Assembly (NCBI GenBank): GCA_018372435.1
Contig: JAHAJA010000056.1
Coordinates: forward strand, 1 to 14,189
Source: Clostridiales bacterium
GTDB lineage: Bacteria > Bacillota > Clostridia > Lachnospirales > Lachnospiraceae
DNA length: 14,189 nt
Reading direction: 5' to 3'
This document shows positions 13,965 through 14,189 of the stretch, one piece after another. Position 1 is the first letter of the stretch. Each line of letters begins with the position of its first letter. The notes beneath the pieces are model-generated. The model searched no databases. It was not told where the DNA came from and saw only the letters and a list, made by a program, of their open reading frames with translations. The position numbers and the translations under genes were made by a program.

Positions 13965-14054
13965 CTTATAAATAACTTACCACATATACGTAACTGATTA
14001 TATATAACTAACTAATCATATATAAGTAACTGATTACGTTTATGTCATTGATCA
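13965..14054. repeat. Degenerate 18-bp tandem repeat, five units
   Basis: Units start at 13965, 13983, 14001, 14019 and 14037, each exactly 18 bp. Examples are CATATACGTAACTGATTA, TATATAACTAACTAATCA and TATATAAGTAACTGATTA; the first and last units are more diverged. The consensus is close to TATATANGTAACTRATYA. There are no spacers. The array ends next to the rRNA terminator, whose stem also contains TAATCAT, so the hairpin may share ancestry with the array. Confidence 0.6.
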
Positions 14055-14055
14055 C

Positions 14056-14093
14056 ATGCAAAAAAGCCACTAATCATAATGATTAATGGCTTT
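14056..14093 (-). terminator. Terminator of the rRNA operon
   Basis: On the minus strand AAAGCCATTAATCAT (from 14093) pairs with ATGATTAGTGGCTTT (ending at 14063), a 15-base stem with one A/C mismatch and a minimal loop, followed by a U-run giving TTTTTT. It lies about 55 bases past the 23S 3' end, and nothing the size of a 5S gene fits in between. Confidence 0.8.
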
Positions 14094-14148
14094 CCTTCTC
14101 TTATATCTTCAAAACTACACATTGAATTTTTGTCAGATTCATTCTTTT

Positions 14149-14189
14149 GGTTAAGCCCTCGACCTATTAGTAACAGTCAACTGCATGTG
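14149..14189 (-). rRNA. 23S ribosomal RNA, 3' end only (partial)
   Basis: The minus strand reads CACATGCAGTTGACTGTTAC and then TAATAGGTCGAGGGCTTAACC, the conserved closing segment of bacterial 23S rRNA (domain VI and the 3' strand of the terminal helix that pairs with GGTTAAG at the 5' end). About 41 bases are present; the gene continues past the right edge. The mature end is within a few bases of 14149. Confidence 0.93.

Larger units (their letters stand above)
13618..14055. other. AT-rich intergenic region between the rRNA terminator and the HD-GYP gene
   Basis: No open frame with a credible ribosome site is seen in these 438 bases. The region contains the HD-GYP leader with duplicated 13-mers, a small inverted repeat TTATCA/TGATAA (13672-13691), a larger one at 13728-13777, a two-copy motif ATGGTTACRT (13831 and 13918, 87 bp apart, each followed by TTTCATTA within a few bases), and the 18-bp tandem array at 13965-14054. 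It may carry the HD-GYP promoter. Confidence 0.6.

Noticed and set aside
13965..14054. CRISPR array
   Set aside because: Units are 18 bp, degenerate and directly abutting, with no spacers and no cas genes nearby.

Overview
The window is AT-rich chromosomal DNA of a low-GC Gram-positive anaerobe, most likely a Lachnospiraceae/Clostridium cluster XIVa member of the Lachnoclostridium phytofermentans type. This rests on strong GGAGG ribosome sites, YesM/YesN-type two-component proteins beside a sugar ABC transporter, a Firmicutes-type NagB and the gene repertoire; no marker fixes the species. All but two genes lie on the minus strand.

Layout. Positions 324-2215 (+) hold a translationally coupled nagB-nagA pair behind a 323-base leader with an inverted repeat. 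A 21-bp perfect hairpin separates it from a convergent minus-strand block. Read in transcription order (right to left) that block is: a GH94 phosphorylase that closely resembles N,N'-diacetylchitobiose phosphorylase (12348-9952, GTG start), a phosphohexomutase (9923-8478), a YesM-type histidine kinase (8305-6533), a sugar-binding lipoprotein (6390-5026), two permeases (4959-4072 and 4056-3187) and an AraC-type response regulator (3149-2376). Further right are an HD-GYP-domain protein (13617-12547), a 440-base AT-rich repeat-bearing intergenic region, an rRNA-operon terminator, and the extreme 3' end of a 23S rRNA gene running in from the right edge on the minus strand.

How the genes fit together (inference). 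They make an almost complete phosphorolytic route for chitin disaccharide. The ABC transporter would import (GlcNAc)2, and the kinase/regulator pair would sense it or a related sugar. The GH94 enzyme would split it with phosphate into GlcNAc and GlcNAc-1-P, and the mutase would give GlcNAc-6-P. NagA would deacetylate this to GlcN-6-P and NagB would deaminate that to fructose-6-P. Phosphorylase plus phosphohexomutase also occur side by side in the Vibrio chitin-catabolic operon, but here they sit in a Gram-positive context with a different sensor type. The transporter ATPase, GlcNAc kinase and chitinases are not in the window.

Regulatory observations: a GTACAA-containing motif shared by the kinase and binding-protein leaders, an inverted repeat around the kinase promoter, a hairpin after the binding-protein gene, duplicated Shine-Dalgarno-like elements before the phosphorylase, and an 18-bp degenerate tandem repeat beyond the rRNA terminator. 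No insertion sequence, tRNA, phage gene or CRISPR array was seen.
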